This document shows positions 44,639 through 53,062 of a DNA stretch of 64,000 nucleotides, in pieces. The notes under the pieces were generated by a model. That model was not told the DNA's origin. It was given only the letters and a program-made list of their open reading frames with translations, and did no database searches. The stretch comes from CAXXHQ01 sp963665265 (GTDB taxonomy: Bacteria > Planctomycetota > Planctomycetia > Pirellulales > Thermoguttaceae): NCBI GenBank assembly GCA_963665265.2, contig OY762224.2, positions 2,480,001 through 2,544,000 of the forward strand, read 5' to 3'. How positions within the stretch are numbered: position 1 is the stretch's first letter; each line of letters opens with the position of its first letter. A program made the position numbers and the translations under genes.

Positions 44639-46408
44639 TTGTTGCGGTCACACACTTGCGGTCAATTGCGTCGAGAACATATCGGTCAAACGGTCACGCT
44701 TTGCGGCTGGGTCGATACCTATCGTGATCACAGCGGCGTCCTCTTCGTCGATCTCCGCGATCGGTACGGCATTACTCAAGTCGTTTTCGCTCCCGAAGGA
44801 GGCGACGATAACCTTACGGCCGCCAAAGGCCTGCGATCGGAATTCGTCATCTCGGTGACGGGCAAGGTGGCGGCACGGCCGGAAGGAACGGTCAACATGA
44901 AGCATTCGACCGGCGAAATTGAACTTCGCGTCGAAAAGCTTCAGATATTGAACAAGAGCGCGACGCCGCCGTTTCAACCGACGAGCAAGGATTTGCCGGG
45001 CGAAGACATTCGCCTTAAGTACCGTTACGTCGATCTACGCCGTCCGGAAATGCAAAACACGCTCGTACTTCGCCACCGCATGATTAAGATCTTGCGAGAT
45101 TACTTTGACGAGCAAAACTTCGTCGAAATTGAGACGCCGATGCTTGGCCGCAGCACGCCGGAAGGCGCCCGCGACTACCTCGTGCCGAGCCGGGTGCAAA
45201 ACGGAATGTTTTACGCTTTGCCGCAGTCGCCGCAGCTCTACAAGCAGATTTTGATGGTCGCAGGTTACGATCGCTACATTCAACTTGCGAAATGCTTCCG
45301 AGACGAGGACCTTCGCGCCGACCGTCAGCCGGAATTCACGCAGTTGGACCTGGAAATGTCGTTCATCACGATGGAGGACATAATCGGCGTAATCGAAGGG
45401 GCCGTCGCTCGTTTGGCGAAGCAGATTTTGGGCATCGAGTTAACGTTGCCGCTTCCGCAGATGACTTACGACGAGGCGATGGAACGGTTTGGACACGACG
45501 CGCCCGATTTGCGATTCGGCATGGAATTGATCGATTTGACCGATTTGGCGAAAGAGGCGGAATTCAAGGTGTTCCGCGGAACGGCGGACGCCGGCGGTCG
45601 CGTTCGGGGCATTAACGCCTCGGGAGCGGCGGAAAAGTATTCCCGCAAAGGCATCGACGAATTAACTTCGTTCGTCGTCGAGAACTTCGGCGCCAAAGGT
45701 TTGGCTTGGTTCAAAGTCGAGGCAGACGGCAAGCTCGCTTCGCCGATCGCGAAGAATTTTTCGCCCGAGCTGTTGGCCAAGATTTCCGAGCGAATGGGAG
45801 CGAAGCCCGGCGACTTGCTGTTGTTCGTTGCCGACTCGTTTGAGGTTTCCTGCAAGGCGCTCTACGCTCTTCGAAAACGTTTGGCGGCCGAGTTGAAGCT
45901 CTACGATCCGAAGACAATGAACTTTTCGTGGATCGTCGAATTTCCCATGTTCGCCAAAGACGCGGAGACCGGCGGCTGGGCGGCCATGCACCATCCCTTT
46001 ACGTCCCCGCGGATGCAAGACGTTCCGTTGTTGGATACCGATCCGGAAAAATGCCGGGCCATCGCATACGACTTGGTCATCAACGGTTCCGAGGCGGGCG
46101 GCGGTACGATTCGTATTCACGATCAGGAACTACAGCAGAAAGTCTTCGATCTGTTAGGCATCGATCGGGAGACGGCCAAAGAACGTTTCGGATTTTTGCT
46201 CGAAGCCTTGCAATTTGGCGCTCCGCCGCATGGCGGCATCGCCTTGGGCGTCGATCGTCTCGTAATGCTCTTTGCCGGTTTGGACAGCATCCGCGACTGC
46301 ATCGCCTTCCCCAAGACCCAGCGTGCGACGGATATGATGACCGGCGCGCCGGGGTTGGTTGACGCCAAGCAAATTCAAGAACTTGGTATTAAGGTCGCTA
46401 AACAATAG
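44639..46408 (+). CDS. aspS: Aspartate-tRNA ligase
   Basis: This 589-residue class II synthetase charges tRNA-Asp. An OB-fold anticodon domain (VTLCGWVDTYRDHSGVLFVD) leads to motif 2 (FRDEDLRADRQPEFTQLDLE), the bacterial-type GAD insert, and motif 3 (GGIALGVDRLVMLFAG). The start is one of two adjacent TTG codons (44639 or 44642); GAGG at 44626-44629 fits 44639 better. Whether it also charges tRNA-Asn cannot be judged here. A weak U-rich terminator lies 145 bases downstream. Confidence 0.95.
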   Translation: MLRSHTCGQLRREHIGQTVTLCGWVDTYRDHSGVLFVDLRDRYGITQVVFAPEGGDDNLTAAKGLRSEFVISVTGKVAARPEGTVNMKHSTGEIELRVEKLQILNKSATPPFQPTSKDLPGEDIRLKYRYVDLRRPEMQNTLVLRHRMIKILRDYFDEQNFVEIETPMLGRSTPEGARDYLVPSRVQNGMFYALPQSPQLYKQILMVAGYDRYIQLAKCFRDEDLRADRQPEFTQLDLEMSFITMEDIIGVIEGAVARLAKQILGIELTLPLPQMTYDEAMERFGHDAPDLRFGMELIDLTDLAKEAEFKVFRGTADAGGRVRGINASGAAEKYSRKGIDELTSFVVENFGAKGLAWFKVEADGKLASPIAKNFSPELLAKISERMGAKPGDLLLFVADSFEVSCKALYALRKRLAAELKLYDPKTMNFSWIVEFPMFAKDAETGGWAAMHHPFTSPRMQDVPLLDTDPEKCRAIAYDLVINGSEAGGGTIRIHDQELQQKVFDLLGIDRETAKERFGFLLEALQFGAPPHGGIALGVDRLVMLFAGLDSIRDCIAFPKTQRATDMMTGAPGLVDAKQIQELGIKVAKQ

Positions 46409-46424
46409 CGCAGATTTAGCTTCT

Positions 46425-46446
46425 GTCGTCGCAATTTTGCGACGAC
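46425..46446 (+). other. Hairpin shortly after aspS
   Basis: GTCGTCGC (46425-46432) pairs perfectly with GCGACGAC (46439-46446). No T tract follows directly, so it may protect the transcript end rather than terminate. Confidence 0.45.
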
Positions 46447-46552
46447 GGAGGATAGTTTTCCCCACTCCCGATGTTTTTCCGAGTTGTCGATCTTTCGCCC
46501 GTATTTGTGGAAATTCGTGAAAAAGGGAGTAGGAGCAGGAAAAGGGCTGTTT

Positions 46553-46578
46553 AAAATCGTCTAAAAACGGTTTTTTTT
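46553..46578 (+). terminator. U-rich terminator after aspS
   Basis: AAAATCGT (46553-46560) pairs with ACGGTTTT (46567-46574, one G-U) and runs into eight T residues. The stem is AT-rich and so weak. Confidence 0.5.
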
Positions 46579-46607
46579 GACTTTTTCCAATTTTCAGTGC
46601 CAAATGC

Positions 46608-46636
46608 TTGACCGGGAAACCGGTTTTGTGCATAAT
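46608..46636 (+). promoter_or_regulatory. Strong sigma70-type promoter
   Basis: TTGACC (46608-46613), a spacer of exactly 17 bases and CATAAT (46631-46636). This is the best plus-strand promoter match in the window; transcription should start near 46643. No ORF of note follows before the terminator at 46957. Confidence 0.7.
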
Positions 46637-46642
46637 GCGAGA

Positions 46643-46986
46643 GTGCCTTACGGTTCAACTCAGCACTGGTTCTATATAAGCAGGTAGCGTTTCGAAGCCG
46701 AAAAAATTAAATAGCGTTTCGCAGGTTCGCAGAGAACTGCGGAATTCCGGTTTCATTCTTTACGCCGCCTCGGGTCGAAATTCGAACGACCATAAGCGAT
46801 CCCAGTATTTTCGCTCGTACTAGTTCGATGCTTTATTTTCACCTGTCGGCCATTCCTTGACTAACAAGTTTGACGTCGTTTAGCGGTTTATCCCGTAAGA
46901 CGCGTCGACTTTTAGATATTTGTGAGAACTCCTAAGTTTGAGAAGAAGAGAGAAAGAACCGCCGTCGTGGGCGGTTTTTTCTTTTC
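46643..46986 (+). ncRNA. Candidate ncRNA or long regulatory leader (about 340 nt)
   Basis: The unit runs from a strong promoter (46608-46636) to a strong intrinsic terminator (46957-46986). In between the only ATG frame is ten codons (from 46828) without a ribosome site. The sequence can form local hairpins, for example CGCAG...CTGCG (about 46720-46741) and GGTCG...CGACC (about 46773-46791), and repeats AGCGTTTCG twice (46686 and 46713). I could not match it to tmRNA, RNase P RNA, SRP RNA or 6S RNA by their conserved motifs. It could instead be an attenuated leader of the membrane protein gene at 47126. Confidence 0.45.
46957..46986 (+). terminator. Strong Rho-independent terminator
   Basis: AACCGCC (46957-46963), a 6-base loop, GGCGGTT (46970-46976) and the tract TTTTTTCTTTTCTT. 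It lies 140 bases ahead of the next start codon and about 550 bases after aspS. Confidence 0.85.
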
Positions 46987-47125
46987 TTGAGCGTATAAAC
47001 CACGCGACAAAAAATCTTTGTAAAATAAATGAACGCTTATCTTCATGCTACGTAAAGTTGTAAGCGGATACTTTTCGGCAACTTAAACATCATTGAATTC
47101 TGCTTCTTTAAAGGAGGGCTTTCCG

Positions 47126-47983
47126 ATGCTTAATTGGTTAATTGAGCTGGATCGCATTCTGCGCGGAGACGCGACTCGCATCGAGGAGTTGCGAACCGGG
47201 GATATCAACATTCCGACTTTAGGCATCTCCGCAGTCGTCGGGGCGCTAGCCGTCGTTTACGCCGTCTGCATGGGGTTCTACGCAATATTTCGGCCTGACG
47301 GTCCTCTTTTTATGCAATTCTTCGTAACGTTAATTAAAGTGCCCGCATTGTACTTCCTTACGCTTGCGGTCACGCTCCCGTCACTTTACGTTTCGAGCAC
47401 GATGGTCGGTTCGCGATTGAATCTGTTCACTATTTTGCGCTTAGCGATTGCGGCCCTCGGCGTGAACCTTGCCGTATTGGCGTCGCTCGGCCCCATCGTG
47501 GCGTTTTTCTCGGTCAGCACTGAAAGCTACTCGTTCATGATTTTGTTGAACGTCGTGGTTTTCGCCGTTTCCGGTTGGTTGGGCTGCATTTTTCTATTGC
47601 GAACGCTCAACCGACTTTGCGCCGCGAAAGAGAACGAACTATTTGCCCGACGGATATTGGAAAAGCCTTCAAGCGTCGCGCCGCCCCAATTGCCGGCGGA
47701 GGCTTCACAAGTGAACCCGGCTCCGAATGATTCGGAAATTCTTCGCGCAGAGCTTGCCGTCGAACAAGGACCGTTAAACGAGTATGAAAACGAGACCTAC
47801 GGCGATCATGTGCGTTCCGTGTTCGCCTGTTGGATAATTGTATTCGGCTTGGTCGGCGCGCAAATGAGTTGGGTTTTGCGACCTTTCATCGGGGCCCCCG
47901 GTTCTCCGTTTGCGTTGTTTCGCGGGCGGGGCTCGAGTTTTTTTGAGGCGGTACTGAAAGTGATCGGAAGTTTTCTCTCCTAA
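47126..47983 (+). CDS. Polytopic membrane protein, tandem paralogue 1
   Basis: This 285-residue protein has about six transmembrane segments (for example TLGISAVVGALAVVYAVCMG, MILLNVVVFAVSGWLGCIFL) and a hydrophilic loop of about 60 residues (KPSSVAPPQLPAEASQ...) before the last helices. It is visibly related to the next gene: MG-x-F near the first helix, an IKVPALYF/VKVPLLLI segment, and VGAQMSWVLRPFIGAPGSPF against VGIQMGWVMRPFVGAIDAPV at the end. Function unknown. The ATG at 47126 has the strong ribosome site AAGGAGGG (47111-47118). Confidence 0.82.
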   Translation: MLNWLIELDRILRGDATRIEELRTGDINIPTLGISAVVGALAVVYAVCMGFYAIFRPDGPLFMQFFVTLIKVPALYFLTLAVTLPSLYVSSTMVGSRLNLFTILRLAIAALGVNLAVLASLGPIVAFFSVSTESYSFMILLNVVVFAVSGWLGCIFLLRTLNRLCAAKENELFARRILEKPSSVAPPQLPAEASQVNPAPNDSEILRAELAVEQGPLNEYENETYGDHVRSVFACWIIVFGLVGAQMSWVLRPFIGAPGSPFALFRGRGSSFFEAVLKVIGSFLS

Positions 47984-48017
47984 CTCGCCTCGCGACTCTT
48001 TTACGGATAACGGCCTT

Positions 48018-48722
48018 GTGTACTTCTTCAAGCCCCTGGATGAAATCGCTTTGTTCGCCTTATTTCGCACTGCCGACGACGTATTACGAAGAAGTCCGGT
48101 GACGGCGAGTTCGGCTCGAAGTTACGACGCGATTAAGCTGCTGTTTGCGATCGTTGTTGTTTTCGGCATGATTTACGGCGCGACTATGGGCGCATTCGGC
48201 GGGGTGGCGGGCTGGCGCTTCTTGCAAGTCTTTTATTCTGCCGTAAAAGTTCCGCTCCTTTTAATCGTCACTTCGATGATTTCGCTTCCTTTCTTTTTCG
48301 TAATCAATAGTCTATTTGGATTAAGAAACGATTTTGCCGATGCGCTTCGCGCACTGTCCGCCGCGCAGGTCGGGCTAGCAGTCTTCTTAGCGTCCCTCGC
48401 TCCGTTTACGATCCTTTGGTACGTCACCTCGGCCGACTACGCCTCCGCTTTGCGATTCAACGCCTTAATCTTCACGGTTGCCAGTTTCGGGGCGCAGTAT
48501 CTGCTGCGGCTTTATTACCAACCGCTGATCATAAAAAATCCACGACACAGATTAGCCCTTTGGGCGTGGCTTATTATATTTATCTTCGTCGGAATTCAGA
48601 TGGGGTGGGTGATGCGCCCGTTCGTCGGGGCGATCGACGCGCCGGTGCAGTTTTTCCGCGAAGGAGCATGGAGCAACGCCTATGTCGTCGTCTTTCAGTT
48701 GCTGAGCGGGGTATTTAGGTAG
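48018..48722 (+). CDS. Polytopic membrane protein, tandem paralogue 2
   Basis: This 234-residue protein has about six hydrophobic helices and the same ending motif as its neighbour (GIQMGWVMRPFVGAIDAPVQ). It lacks the long hydrophilic loop of paralogue 1. The start is a GTG at 48018 with no good ribosome site, 34 bases after the previous stop, which suggests coupling. Function unknown; the two may form a hetero-oligomer. Confidence 0.75.
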   Translation: MYFFKPLDEIALFALFRTADDVLRRSPVTASSARSYDAIKLLFAIVVVFGMIYGATMGAFGGVAGWRFLQVFYSAVKVPLLLIVTSMISLPFFFVINSLFGLRNDFADALRALSAAQVGLAVFLASLAPFTILWYVTSADYASALRFNALIFTVASFGAQYLLRLYYQPLIIKNPRHRLALWAWLIIFIFVGIQMGWVMRPFVGAIDAPVQFFREGAWSNAYVVVFQLLSGVFR

Positions 48723-48762
48723 CCGCTAATCAAAACCGCGTATTAAGCGAAGGGGAGCTCGC

Positions 48763-49128
48763 ATGTTCCTATTATCTTCGGTCATGAATTTTCAACCGCC
48801 GGGAGCCTCTGATCCGATAATGTTTCCCGATATGGCTCGTTGGTTGGGGCTTGTCTGTCTCGGGATCCCGACCGGATGCGTTTTCGGAATTATCGCGATT
48901 GCGTTAATCGTGTTTTTTTCGCAATCAAGAATTGGGCTAATCTTTGTAAAAATTACCGTCGGTTATACGGTTGTTCTTGCGATTACATACTTTTGCTACG
49001 TCGGCGTAATCAGCGCGTTCTTATTTTTCCCGATGCTGATTCCTTTGATTCCGGCCTCTCTCGCCTTTATGATCCATTTCCTGCGTGGGATAAGAAAATC
49101 GCAAGACGCAGATAAGATTTTAGAATGA
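48763..49128 (+). CDS. Small membrane protein (121 aa)
   Basis: Three hydrophobic segments (LGLVCLGIPTGCVFGIIAIA, VKITVGYTVVLAITYFCYVG and FFPMLIPLIPASLAFMIHF) and a short basic, charged tail. No family is recognised. The ATG at 48763 follows GGGGAG by about six bases. It is 40 bases after paralogue 2 and probably in the same operon. Confidence 0.7.
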   Translation: MFLLSSVMNFQPPGASDPIMFPDMARWLGLVCLGIPTGCVFGIIAIALIVFFSQSRIGLIFVKITVGYTVVLAITYFCYVGVISAFLFFPMLIPLIPASLAFMIHFLRGIRKSQDADKILE

Positions 49129-49177
49129 GATTCGTTTCGAGCGAATTGGCTAGCACCGAGTGAATGAGAAAAGATCG

Positions 49178-50878
49178 CTATTTCTTCTCGCCGTGGTCGC
49201 GCAGGCCGAGCTTGTCCAGCCAGCGGCCTTTGCTCGAACCGCCGCCCGACTTTGCGCCGCCGTCCGGCGGATTCGCCGTGTTATCGGTCGCGCCCTGCCG
49301 TTCCATTTGGCGAATGCGGTCTTCTAGTTGCAGTCGTTCGCGGGCGAGTTTCGCTCGTTCGATTGAAACTTCCACTTCCGCTTTACGGAGTTTTTCTCGC
49401 CACTCTTCTTGTTGGCGTTTTAGATTTTCACGCTCTTCGAGAATGATGGCGTCGGTGTCGAAAATCTGTCCGAGGGCGGCGGCTCCGACCGCCACGGCGC
49501 CTAGATTGTCGCTTTGTTTTTCCAGCAACTCGCGAAGTTCGCCGATTTCGCGATCTTTTTCGGCCAACGCGGAATCGGTTTTCTGAATAACTTCCGCGAT
49601 TTTAATACGTTCCGGTTCGTCTTCGTCGAAATCGCTTTCCAAGGCGGCGAGGATGCGTTTCTTTTCGGCTTCCCAATCGAGCACGCCTCCTTTCGTCGGA
49701 ACGTGACCGCCTCCCCCGGCCGACGATCCTTGCGCGGACAGCTTGTTTTGAAGTTCGGCGTTTTTCTCTTTCAATTCATGCAAATCGTCCATCGCCATCT
49801 GATACAAGCGATGGTAGTCTTCAGGACTGTCTCCTCCCTCGGCTTGCTCACTCGTCGTTTGCGTCGCGGCTTCGCTCAACTGACGTTGGGTATCGGCGAG
49901 CTGCGTCTCCATCTCCGTTAGACGCATAATGAGCTTGTCGCGTTCGATCGTTAGCTCGCGGTATTCCTCTTCGGGAACGCCTGGCGTTTGGGCGGGGCGA
50001 TTCTCGAGGTCTTTTTGCATCGAGGCTAGTTTCTCGCGACTCTCGGACAATTCCTCGACCAGCTTTTGCGACTCGACGAGTTCGGCCTCGATCTCGGCTA
50101 ATCGCGAGGCGAACTGATCCCGTTCGGTCGCCGTCTTCGAGAATTCTTCTTCTGAAATTCCGGGCTGCGGCTCCGCCCAGTTTTCTAATTCGCCTAAAAC
50201 TTCCTCGTGCTTCTGGCGGAACTCGGCGAACTCGGCCGCTTGACGCTCGGTTTGCTCTTGCTGCGCGCGTAGCTCGGCGACGAGCGCTTCTTCTTCCTGG
50301 TGAGCCGTTTCTAATTTCGCCGTCAATTCGGCGTTCGCCGCCTCTAGACGCTTTGTCAAGGAGTCGGCTTCGTCATGCGCCGACTTCTGAACGACGCCCA
50401 ACTCGTCCAGCTTGGCTTGGAGCGCCTTCTTCTCCGACTCTAATCGAGTTTGCGTCTCCTCGATCGCCGCTTCTTGTTCGAGAATCGCGCGGCGGCGTTG
50501 GTCCATCTCGGCCTGTTGGCGTTGGATATGCTCGGTCCAGGCCTGTTGCTGTTCAAGACAGCGTTGGTAGATTTGCTCCCAGTCGGCTTGACGGGTTTCG
50601 ATATCCGCGCGAAGTTTTTCCAGATGCTCGGATTGACGCTGAAGTTGCTCGGCTCGGAACTGCAGCTCATTCCGATCGACTTCGACGGCCGATCTCTCTT
50701 TGGTCACTTGCTCGCCTGCCAACCGAATTTGCAGAGCGATTTCGGTTTCCGCTCGCTGCAGACGCTCCTCCTGCGCGTCGAGAAACGCGCGCACCCGATC
50801 GCGCTGCGTTTGCAGCACGAGAGAGAACTTTTCGGCCCAGCCTTCCGAGCCGGGAGTGGGGAGTGTCGGCGCTTCCAT
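49178..50878 (-). CDS. Long coiled-coil protein
   Basis: This 566-residue protein consists mostly of Gln/Glu/Ala-rich coiled coil (for example RVRAFLDAQEERLQRAETEI, LEKLRADIETRQADWEQIYQ and EEWREKLRKAEVEVSIERAK), broken near residue 380 by GSSAGGGGHVPTKGG, and ends with a short conserved tail (GRWLDKLGLRDHGEKK). No signal peptide is present. Proteins of this style, with the same C-terminal WLDKLGL, appear to be planctomycete-specific; role unknown, perhaps structural. The ATG at 50878 was chosen; a second candidate at 50935 adds 19 residues. Confidence 0.8.
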   Translation of the reverse strand: MEAPTLPTPGSEGWAEKFSLVLQTQRDRVRAFLDAQEERLQRAETEIALQIRLAGEQVTKERSAVEVDRNELQFRAEQLQRQSEHLEKLRADIETRQADWEQIYQRCLEQQQAWTEHIQRQQAEMDQRRRAILEQEAAIEETQTRLESEKKALQAKLDELGVVQKSAHDEADSLTKRLEAANAELTAKLETAHQEEEALVAELRAQQEQTERQAAEFAEFRQKHEEVLGELENWAEPQPGISEEEFSKTATERDQFASRLAEIEAELVESQKLVEELSESREKLASMQKDLENRPAQTPGVPEEEYRELTIERDKLIMRLTEMETQLADTQRQLSEAATQTTSEQAEGGDSPEDYHRLYQMAMDDLHELKEKNAELQNKLSAQGSSAGGGGHVPTKGGVLDWEAEKKRILAALESDFDEDEPERIKIAEVIQKTDSALAEKDREIGELRELLEKQSDNLGAVAVGAAALGQIFDTDAIILEERENLKRQQEEWREKLRKAEVEVSIERAKLARERLQLEDRIRQMERQGATDNTANPPDGGAKSGGGSSKGRWLDKLGLRDHGEKK

Positions 50879-51248
50879 GAAAACGATCGATTCCTTATGC
50901 GATTCCTTTGCGATGCGCGATTCGTAAATACGCATCTCGCACGGTGACGATTCACCTTTCGACGAATTCGCCCCACGCGCAATATCCTGTAGCGCTTTGC
51001 GCAAACCGTCTGCGCGCAGCCTATGCCGGGAACGTAATCCAACGTCCCATAAGAACTTATAGGTTACGGCCTGTCCGTATGCAAAGAATTGCGTCTAGTT
51101 GCGACGTATATGCCGGTTGCGCCGATTACGACGAGTGAAAGAGCTCCGTCATGCGTTCGCTCGAGCTGTTTGGGCCGGTTCCTGCGCCCGTCCCCCTGCG
51201 TAGAACGCTATCCCAGCGCCGTCCGCTCGGAGCCGATTTCGCGGATCA
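50879..51248. other. Intergenic, nothing convincing
   Basis: Holds the possible upstream extension of the coiled-coil gene to 50935. No other feature is supported. Confidence 0.45.
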
Positions 51249-51758
51249 TCACCCCTTCTCCAATCCGGCTCGAAATGCCGGATGGTGCTCCACCTCGCCT
51301 TGCGGGATTCCTTTAGAAAGCGGTAGGCAGAGTAAATATTCCGGAGGTATTCCCTCCATCGTCAAGGCATCGCTATGAACGAAGCCGAATCGCGAGTAGA
51401 ATCCCGGATCGCCGACCAGCACGCATCCCTTGGCCTGAAGAGCTTGCATCTCCTGTATGCCTGCGTTGACCATCGTTTTGCCGATCCCTTGTTTTTGATA
51501 GTTCGGAAGCACGGCCACAGGCCCGACCATATACCACTGACATTCTTGCCCGTTAATCTTGGCCAAGGAAAAAGCAATATGCCCGACGACGGCTCCGTCG
51601 ATCTCGGCGACGAGCGAAACGGCCAACGCTCCGGCCGCTCGCAACTCCTCGACGATTAGATGCTCCGTCTGTTTCGAGTACGGGTGAACGGCGAACGCGG
51701 CAATGTTGACGTTGCGAATGGCGTCGTAATCCTGGGGCGTTTCAGGACGAATAAGCAT
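51249..51758 (-). CDS. GNAT-family N-acetyltransferase (YhbS-like)
   Basis: This 169-residue protein shows IRPETPQDYDAIRNVNIAAF at the start, VGPVAVLPNYQKQGIGKTMV (the acetyl-CoA pyrophosphate loop Q-x-x-G-x-G/A), and VLVGDPGFYSRFGFVHSDAL, the signature of the YhbS-like group. It transfers an acetyl group from acetyl-CoA to an unknown amine. It is 140 bases upstream, in genome coordinates, of dinB and on the same strand. Confidence 0.88.
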   Translation of the reverse strand: MLIRPETPQDYDAIRNVNIAAFAVHPYSKQTEHLIVEELRAAGALAVSLVAEIDGAVVGHIAFSLAKINGQECQWYMVGPVAVLPNYQKQGIGKTMVNAGIQEMQALQAKGCVLVGDPGFYSRFGFVHSDALTMEGIPPEYLLCLPLSKGIPQGEVEHHPAFRAGLEKG

Positions 51759-51898
51759 AAAAAGATCTTTCTTATTGCGGATTTTGCCGAACGCAGAATG
51801 CGTCGAACTCAGGACATATTATTACGTATTGAAAAGGACGACGTCACAAGTAAAAAAGTTCGCGGATTCTTGGAAGATCCTTCGCGGCGCTTTTATCC

Positions 51899-53062
51899 TT
51901 AATTCATTCTTTTCATGCTGCTTCCGCGCATTAAAGCGTCGATTCCGAACTGCGCGGCCACTTTATCCCGCGCTAGGTCGAGCTGGACCTGTTTGTCGCG
52001 TTCCTCTTCATCGAATAGAGAACGTTGACGAGTTCCCGTATCGTCCAGGCCGCTTATGCCGACGCCGATCAACCGGATCGGCAGATGTCGTGGAGGGAGC
52101 CGATTCATCAGCATTTCGACGGCCGTTTGAAGGATCTCCTCGGTTACGTCGGTCGGAGCGGGGAGTTTTTGCGATCGAGTCAGCAAACGAAAATCGGCGA
52201 AGCGAATCTTGAGATGCACGATTCGCCCGCGGAGTTTGTGGCGTCGCAGGCGTCGTCCGACTTGATCGGTCAACTCGGCGAGCCACGCTCGAAGAGTCTC
52301 TTTGTTCGCTATGTCGGCGGCGAACGTGGTTTCATGCGAAATAGACTTGGCGTCACGGTCCGGCACAACCGCGCGTTCGTCAATCCCTTGCGCGAGGAGC
52401 CAAAAGCTTTCGCCGCTACTGCCGAATACCCGTTTTAGCGTTTCTTGCGGGAAGTCGCGCAGTTGGCGAACCGTGCGTATGCCGAGCTTTCGTAGCGACT
52501 CGGCCGCATGTTTTCCTACTCCCCAAACCCGTTCCACCGGCAAAGGATCCAAAAACTCCTGCACGCCTTCCGACGACACGATCACGAATCCGTCCGGCTT
52601 TTGCAGAGCGCTCGCCACTTTCGCCAGAAACTTGTTTGGCGCTAGGCCGACCGAGCCGGTCAGTCGCGTCTCTTCGCGAATGAGTCGTTTAATCTCCCGG
52701 CCGATTTTTTCCGCCGAGCCGAACAAACGCTCGCTTCCGGTCACGTCTAAAAACGCCTCGTCGAGCGAAAGCGGTTCGACGAGCGGGGTGAATCGAAAAA
52801 AGATGTCGCGAATGTGCCGCGATACTTCGGCGTAGAGCCGCATATTGCCCGACAGAAATATTCCATGCGGGCAGAGTCGTTTGGCTTGGGCTGTGGGCAT
52901 CGCGCTGTGAACGCCGAATTTGCGCGCCACGTAATTTGCCGTGGAAACTACCCCGCGACTCTCGACCGATCCGCCGACGATCACTGGCTTGCCGACCAGC
53001 TCGGGCCGCTCTCGCTCTTCGATCGACGCATAAAACGCGTCCATATCGATGTGTAGAATCAT
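51899..53062 (-). CDS. dinB: DNA polymerase IV (Y family)
   Basis: This 387-residue translesion polymerase has the metal site HIDMDAFYASIEERERP, the second acidic motif SLDEAFLDVTGSERLFG and the little-finger domain. It copies past damaged bases without proofreading. The frame is open far upstream, but the ATG at 53062 gives the normal DinB N-terminus. That ATG overlaps the TGA stop of the RNA methyltransferase gene (ATGA), so the two are translationally coupled. No LexA box was recognised. Confidence 0.93.
   Translation of the reverse strand: MILHIDMDAFYASIEERERPELVGKPVIVGGSVESRGVVSTANYVARKFGVHSAMPTAQAKRLCPHGIFLSGNMRLYAEVSRHIRDIFFRFTPLVEPLSLDEAFLDVTGSERLFGSAEKIGREIKRLIREETRLTGSVGLAPNKFLAKVASALQKPDGFVIVSSEGVQEFLDPLPVERVWGVGKHAAESLRKLGIRTVRQLRDFPQETLKRVFGSSGESFWLLAQGIDERAVVPDRDAKSISHETTFAADIANKETLRAWLAELTDQVGRRLRRHKLRGRIVHLKIRFADFRLLTRSQKLPAPTDVTEEILQTAVEMLMNRLPPRHLPIRLIGVGISGLDDTGTRQRSLFDEEERDKQVQLDLARDKVAAQFGIDALMRGSSMKRMN

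Noticed and set aside
46651..46672. GGTTCAACTC sequence resembling a tRNA T-arm
   Set aside because: No acceptor, D or anticodon stems can be drawn around it.
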